Under the pieces are notes generated by a model. It ran no database searches, was not told where the DNA came from, and worked only from the letters and a program-made list of their open reading frames with translations. Shown here piece after piece: positions 58,352 to 64,000 of a stretch of 64,000 nt of DNA. Positions within the stretch are counted from its first letter, which is position 1. The number at the start of each line of letters is the position of its first letter. A program made the translations under genes and the position numbers. The stretch comes from Pneumocystis sp. 'macacae' (Eukaryota > Ascomycota > Pneumocystomycetes > Pneumocystales > Pneumocystaceae): positions 558,001 through 622,000 of the forward strand of contig CM030733.1 in the NCBI GenBank assembly GCA_018127085.1. The letters are read 5' to 3'.

Positions 58352-59161
58352 TTATAAATATATATGTTTAGAATATACAGCAAGCCTGCATGCTTCCTCA
58401 TGTATGCTTCTGCATTTTCTATAACATTTTGTAAAAAATGTGCGTATTTGGTTTCCTGTCTTTGTATTCATTGTAAATCGGAAATAATGTATAATGACCT
58501 GAATTTTTTCCTGGACTGTATTTAAAATATTGTATTTAGAATCAAAACTTTTAATTTTTTGATCAATAGTATATCTATCATTGACTGATTTAACTATTAA
58601 GAAATTTGTTAATAAAGAATGATATTATTTTTTAAGGATATTACTTTTTTTTAAAATAAATTGCATAAAAAAATAAAAACGCTCTGATATCTTATATTTT
58701 TTGTTTAATTCTATTCCCTTTTGAAGTGTATTATCTGTAAAAGCATAACTATATGATAAGTATTTAACAAGTCGAACAGAGTGTTGACTAATATATGTTT
58801 TTATATAATTAAGAGTAATTACTATATAAAACATAAGTATTCCTATATATCCTTCTATATTTTTGAGCCCATTTTCTTCTATTGAAAGTTTTGAGCCTTT
58901 CAGTTCTGTACCGTCTAAAAGCAATGCTGATGCTTTAGCTTTACGTGAATCGAATCTTATTCTCATTTCTTGTGTCCCATCTTTTTGTCTGTATCAATTA
59001 AAATATGTATTAGTATCGAGAATTATTCTTATTATTTTCCTTATAACACACCTGTTTAACCTGGTCCCTAAAATTTTTCCACATGATGAAAAGAATGTTA
59101 TAATTTCTTCTTCGGACAAATTTGTAGAAATATTTCTGATATTTACTGTATTTAACCACAT
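58352..59161 (-). CDS. Vip1-like single-RRM protein
   Basis: Fission yeast Vip1 and relatives have one N-terminal RRM and a helical tail. The start ATG at 59159-59161 gives MWLNTVNIRNISTNLSEEEI, then ITFFSSCGKI. A 64-nt intron (about 58988-59051) restores LNRQKDGTQEMRIRFDSRK. Then come KASALLLDGTELKGSKLSI and FTDNTLQKGIELNKKYKISE. A second intron (about 58604-58655) restores KKIKSVNDRYTIDQKIKSFD. The tail gives MNTKTGNQIRTFFTKCYRKC and HEEACRLAV, matching the family's MNTxxGxxVRxFY block. The TAA is at 58352-58354. RNP1 is weak (MRIRFD), as is usual here. The likely role is RNA-binding; details are unknown. Confidence 0.8.
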
Positions 59162-59530
59162 TTTTATCAATAATTATGATTAAAACTTTTAAATTAATAT
59201 CACTTGATTTTTTATTCGACCGTTATTTTAAAACTTCAAGATGATTCTACAAATATAAAATTAATATAATTTAAACATATTTTGAGTTGAATTGTTGAAG
59301 AATAATCTAAGAATAACATGTCAAAGTATTTTCTTTCTTTTTTTCATTTGTTTATCTGTTTTTAAAAAAATATTAAAATATTTCCCTTAAAACATTGTTT
59401 TATTTGTAATCTATACATTATCTTTTTATTTATTTTTTCCAATGTTTTTTCAAGTTATGATTTTGAAACGTTGTCAAAAATTAAATGAAGATTTGAATAT
59501 TTTTATTTATCTTGTAAATATTTAGATAAT
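59162..59530. promoter_or_regulatory. Divergent spacer between the Vip1-like gene and LCL3
   Basis: About 370 A/T-rich bases between divergent starts. No distinct element is seen. Confidence 0.45.
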
Positions 59531-60393
59531 ATGTTTTTATGGACTAAAGATACCTCAAGAGACCCTCAAAATGAAAAAAATGTATCAGAAATACTTCCAT
59601 GGATTTCTACTTCTATTGTTGTTGCAACAATTACATTAACAGGTGCTATATTAATCATTCGTTCGTTTTATTCCCGATATTTGTTAAGATACCCAACAGC
59701 AGAAAGTATTTCTGTATCTATGCTGAATGGTAAACGTGTATTGTCAGGTATTGTTACATCAGGTATGGAGTATTATTTATTTCTGGGTGTGTTATTAATG
59801 ATACAAAAAAATAGTAGGTGATGCGGATAATTTTAGATTTTATCATACACCAGGTGGAATTTGTGCAGGATGGCATTGGTTGCGACATGTTCCTACAACA
59901 AAAAAAGAACTTAAAGACCAAACTATTCATATTCGATTAGCAGGTATTGATGCACCAGAGTTGAGTCATTTTGGAAAAAAAGCACAACCATTTGGAAAAG
60001 AAGCAATGAATTGGCTTACAGCATATATTCTCCATAAACGTGTACGAGTAAAATTATTTAGTAGGGACCGATATGAGCGTATTGTTGCTGCGACTGAAGT
60101 GCGGCATTGGCCCTTTATTTGGATTAGAAAGGATGTTGGGCTTGAAATGTTGAAAAAGGGATTAGGTATGATGACGGCTTTAGGCAATGAATTTATTAAA
60201 TTAAGTAGCAGAGGTATATACATCACAGGGAGCAGAGTATGGTGGGAAAAAGATGGAAATGAGATATCATCATGAAGAGGAAAAGGCGAAAAGAAATAAA
60301 GTTGGAATGTGGAAACAAAGTTGGAGGGTATATGAATCACCAGAGGAATATAAACGTCATATGCATGCATTAGCTTCTAGTTTTCATAAATAA
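59531..60393 (+). CDS. LCL3: Lcl3 membrane-anchored staphylococcal-type nuclease
   Basis: Lcl3 is a mitochondrial or ER membrane protein with a thermonuclease (SNase) domain. The ATG at 59531 is followed by one N-terminal membrane helix ([20 protein letters not shown]). The domain starts RVLSGIVTS, spliced to [15 protein letters not shown]. Active-site parts are [16 protein letters not shown] and [15 protein letters not shown], then [16 protein letters not shown], with the catalytic Arg and Asp in place. A 43-nt intron leads through a small exon to [20 protein letters not shown], then [22 protein letters not shown] is at 60391-60393. The whole fungal Lcl3 pattern is present. Confidence 0.92.
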
Positions 60394-60529
60394 GGCAATA
60401 ATAATTTATATTTATATTTGTAATTTTTTGAAAATCCAATAAATGAAGTTAAATTTTGGTGTTTCGCTATATTTTGTTAATGTTGTTATGTCTTAAATAT
60501 ATATGTGAAATTCTATATTTATAATAATA

Positions 60530-62147
60530 CTACATAAATTGAACCCCAAGACCTAATTGGATTCCTTTTCTAGCTCTATCAGACATTCTTGTTGCTATAG
60601 GAAGACAAAAATTTAATTCAAGACGAGCAATTGTATGACAGTATATAAGCCCTATACCTGCTGCTATTGAAGGTTTGCAAATAAGTTCAGATATAATATC
60701 TTTGAAATTTCCTTAGAAAGTATTAGAATTGTTAAAAATATAATAAATTCAAAACCTTGATTTAATAACAATAATGAACTAGTATTGACAAAAGTTTGAA
60801 ATTTTAGAGGCCAATGTTTAAGTTTTGGTATTGACGTTATAACCGACGTACTAGAAGCCACGTAAATATCACCTCCAACAGCATCGTTTCCATCATGGGG
60901 ACCTAGTCCGTTATAATAAAAACCTCTTATATTGGTTGCACCACCTAAATAAAACCTATCATTTATTTTTGTGTCTTTTTTATCTAATCCCCATAAAACT
61001 CCCATTTTAATAGTATTGTTAAGAATAATTTGTTTCACATTTGAAAGCAATGTTGCTTTAGAAAATTCAGTTTCTGTTTTTATAAAAGAAGTATCACTGC
61101 CTAAAATAATAGAACTAGATATTTCTTGCATTGTGCGAAATAAAAAACCAGAATTTGGGAGTAATGAGTTATTACGGGTATCAATAGTTAAAGTATGTGC
61201 AACTGAAGATTTGAAGGAATTACCAGAAGACAATCTTATAGTTGGTGATGCATTAAGAGAAAGATTACCTATCTGTCTCCATACTCCATTATATGAAATA
61301 TCATGAAGACCTAAATCTGATGACCAAATAAATCGTCCAATGCATCCTTTTAAGATTTCTTCATGTGATGCATAAAAATGATTATCCCGAGATATATTAA
61401 AAATGGATAATTCAATTTGAGAATCAGGGTTAGCATTGATAGGCGTAGTTAGCTTAGTTTCAAATGCAGATCGTGTGTGCGTTCCGAAGATTATGTTGGC
61501 CTGAACATTTTCTGCACCGCCAAATGCATTTCGAATATTTATACTACCATAAGCACTACCTTCACCATTACTTAAATCTGTTCCTGTTCGCGCCCATAGC
61601 CTAGACTTTTCTTTTACATGAAAAATTACATCAATATCATCTTTTCCTGCAAGTGGAGAAGATGCCTGATCTATAGTTACGGATATTTTTTCAAAAATGT
61701 CAAATTTTTTAAGCTGAGAAGCAGTATTTTGGATAGAAAGTAATGCATATGAAAGAGTTTTTTCACTTTCACTAATATTTATTGGAAATAATACTTTTTT
61801 TAAAAAAGATTGACGAAAATTATGTGCACCAATAATTCGAATTGATGAAATATTTACAGGTAATGTTGAATTTCTTTCAACCTATTGAAAAATTAAAATA
61901 TTAATTTCTGGATAAAGAATTTACAATTTCATTTAAACGGAAAATTGTTCGATCATAATCTGCTTTTTGTTTTGCTTTTATAGCAATTTCATGTTCAAGA
62001 AACGCATTTTCAAGTGAGGGTATATTTAATGAAAAAGAAATATCCGCCTTTTTATCATCTAACTATTAATTTGTCTTGAGTTTTGGTTTTTTACACAATA
62101 AAATATAAACTAACCTTTTCTTCATTTTTTACTTGTTCTTTTTTCAT
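60530..62147 (-). CDS. SAM50: Mitochondrial outer-membrane assembly protein Sam50
   Basis: Sam50 is the Omp85-type core of the SAM complex that inserts beta-barrels. The start ATG at 62145-62147 gives MKKEQVKNEEK. A small exon holds DISFSLNIPSLENAFLEHEI and QKADYDRTIFRLNEIV. The POTRA part follows (ISSIRIIGAHNFRQSFLKKV; DIFEKISVTIDQ). The barrel part has GSAYGSINIRNAFGGAENVQ, GTHTRSAFETKLTTP and KSSVAHTLTIDTRNNSLLPN. The hallmark IRGF motif appears as DRFYLGGATNIRGFYYNGLG. The C-terminal beta-signal ends IQLGLGVQFM with TAG at 60530-60532. Introns lie near 60710, 61880 and 62065. The call is firm. Confidence 0.92.
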
Positions 62148-63306
62148 GTTTTGCAATTGAACTGAGATAATCGCAATTTAAATTGTATAGACTTACACTT
62201 TTTTCCAAAAAATGCATATATTTTAATTGTCTAATTCAAGAATATTAACAAATGTTTCTTTATAAATGAAATCTATTTTGCATTTTACGTCTTGAGTTGA
62301 ATCGGACGTTAAGTTTTTAATATCATTTAATAAAAATAAATATATAATATTTTTATTTTTTTTTGATATAATTAAATAATTGTTTTTTATGTTATTTTTT
62401 ATAAATATTTTTATTTGTTTTTTATTTTTAAGAGTTTTAATTTTGAATACTAATTATATTTTTAAAATAGTTTATATTAGAAGTATTAAGTAGAATTGTT
62501 TTCATAAGGTTTTTATATTATATTTTAATTCTTAACTTTTGAATTTGAATTAATAAATAATTTATTTTAGAAAAAAGAAAAAATGGAGAATTTTAAAATA
62601 GTAGAATTAAAGTTATAACATGTTGAAAAATACCCTTGTTTTTAATATTTTTTAATAATAAAAATATATATTTATTAAACATTTTAACTGCATAAAACAA
62701 ATCAATTGGTTTTTATTTAAATATATTTAAATTTTAAAAATGAAATATTTTAAACATTTTTATATCTCATAAATAGCAAGATATTTTTTAAACCCTAAAA
62801 ACATTCCAAATAATTTAGATTTTTAATATATAAACTATATTTTTGAATATTGTGCCTTATTTTAAATTAATATTAATAAATAGTGGTTTAATTATAAAAT
62901 ATATTTAGATAATTATTCTAAATTTGTTGTTTCTTGAAGAAATGGATTATTTATGGAATAATTTTAGTTTATTTGAATTAATGTTTGAAGCATATACAAT
63001 GAATATAGATATAAAAAATATAAAAAATAATTTTTCTTTTATTAGTTTTAATTATTATTTTTGATTTTTTTACTAAAATTATATTATTTTTTCACTCTAT
63101 TTACAAATTTGATATTATATAATGTCTTGTTTATCATTTTTAACTTGAATATATTTATTTTTAGATTTTTTTTTAAAAAATATATTAAAATATTTATAAT
63201 AGAACTTTATTATAATTAGATGATAATACATTTTAAAAATTATATCTACAAATTCTAGAATTGTTTCAACGCATTGGTGCTTCAAACGTAAGAAAACTTA
63301 AATTAC
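62148..63306. other. Extremely AT-rich spacer
   Basis: About 1.16 kb between SAM50 and the peroxin-like gene, nearly free of G and C apart from isolated bases. Long ATTTTTAAA-like runs and no frame over 60 codons are seen. Both promoters (divergent) must be here. It is the most AT-rich stretch of the window. Confidence 0.6.
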
Positions 63307-64000
63307 ATGGCAACAATTGATACGGGTATACTAAAAAATTTAAAGATAAAAATACTAATATTTCATATAGACTGGATAAATGAAATTGTATTACCAGCAA
63401 AAAAAAAAATAATATACGCATCGTTTTCAAAAGATGTAGCATTATCAGAATCAATATCTACTCCATGTTCATTAAACAAAGTGAATCTTTTCTCTTCAAC
63501 ACCACCATCTGTAACGCGTGTTATAATATTACTGCGTCCTCTTTTTGAATGGGCAAATTGGTTACTTTCACTGTTAACCTGGTCTAGCAATGATTCATGG
63601 AATAGTTTTCTTTTAGTTGCATGCTGGTGGATTTTTGTTTTTAATCTAGAAACTTTAGTAATATTTGGTCCTTGGGTAGTGATTTCAATTATGGCATTTT
63701 TATTTGTAAAAAAAAGAAGAGAATTAAGTAAGTATTCTATTTTAGTTATTGCAAAATATTTAAATTAAATAGAACTTGAGCATAATAAAACTTATGTACA
63801 GAATGACTTAGATATTGTAATAAACCAAGCAGAACTTTTTCGAGAGCGTCTTTCAATTTTAATGACACCAATTAATGAAATAGTTACTTTTTTAAATTGG
63901 TCTAGTCCACAACTATCAGTAACTATCCTCATTCGTCTTTTTTTTATTTCACCATTTTGGATAATAATACTTCATTTTTTTATTTCACCAAGACAAATGA
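63307..64000 (+). CDS. Pex24/Pex30-family membrane protein, 5' part
   Basis: Pex23/24/28-32 proteins are ER or peroxisome membrane proteins with a dysferlin-like tail, which here lies beyond the window. The start ATG at 63307 gives MATIDTGILKNL. The conserved part is FSSTPPSVTRVIILLRPLFE, then WANWLLSLLTWSSNDSWNSF and LLVACWWIFVF, matching the family's TPPxxTRxLxxL...LTWTxxDxxxSFLLVxxWW block. Another membrane span follows (IFGPWVVISIMAFLFVKKRR). After a short intron the next exon reads NDLDIVINQAELFRERLSIL and NWSSPQLSVTILIRLFFIS. The gene runs off the right edge. Which paralog it is cannot be told. Confidence 0.72.

Overview
This window is fungal nuclear DNA. It is very AT-rich outside one island. 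Genes sit close together on both strands and are cut by many short introns, mostly about 40-60 nt, with GT..AG ends and T-rich acceptors. The gene set includes ERMES subunit Mmm1, the Tup1 corepressor, CENP-I/Mis6, Mau2, CENP-A, a Vip1-like RRM protein, Lcl3, Mdm35 and Cox14. Together with TTAGGG-type telomere motifs and a sterol delta-7 reductase, this fits Taphrinomycotina, and Pneumocystis is my best guess. That assignment is inference: no species marker is present. Most genes were assembled by splicing exons by eye, so many exon limits are approximate.

Layout. 1-8.8 kb: 3' part of CBC1, MMM1, a decayed C2H2 zinc-finger gene, TUP1. 9.6-19.1 kb: an alanyl-tRNA editing protein, cardiolipin synthase, TDP1, a serine palmitoyltransferase small subunit, CENP-I, and a small basic protein. 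19.2-27.6 kb: MAU2, CENP-A, a GPHR-like membrane protein and eIF4G, embedded in a GC-rich island (about 19.75-24.65 kb). The island crosses coding exons and holds interstitial TTAGGG repeats in an eIF4G intron. 27.7-36.2 kb: an RRM protein, a DEAH/RHA helicase, holocytochrome c synthase and ARL1. 37-44 kb: ATS1, a mitochondrial-type protein, glucosidase II beta and DHCR7. 44.3-56.3 kb: TRF4-like poly(A) polymerase, MDM35, tRNA-Leu, RCC1, YIP1, a DUF2458-like protein, a Cys-rich membrane protein, COX14, RTF2, RPC25 and U2AF small subunit. 56.3-64 kb: a probable gene relic, a Vip1-like RRM gene, LCL3, SAM50 and a truncated peroxin-like gene.

Themes. Mitochondrial biogenesis recurs (MMM1, CRD1, HCCS, MDM35, COX14, SAM50, LCL3). 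Three chromosome-segregation genes (CENP-I, MAU2, CENP-A) lie within about 6.5 kb. The most unusual part is the GC island. Its conserved genes have been compositionally remodelled, with Ala/Gly/Arg-rich proteins, rather than inserted from outside. It carries telomere-like repeats, a GC-skew switch, a 37-bp divergent gene pair and an overlapping stop/start. I read it as a possible recombination or break-repair hotspot.
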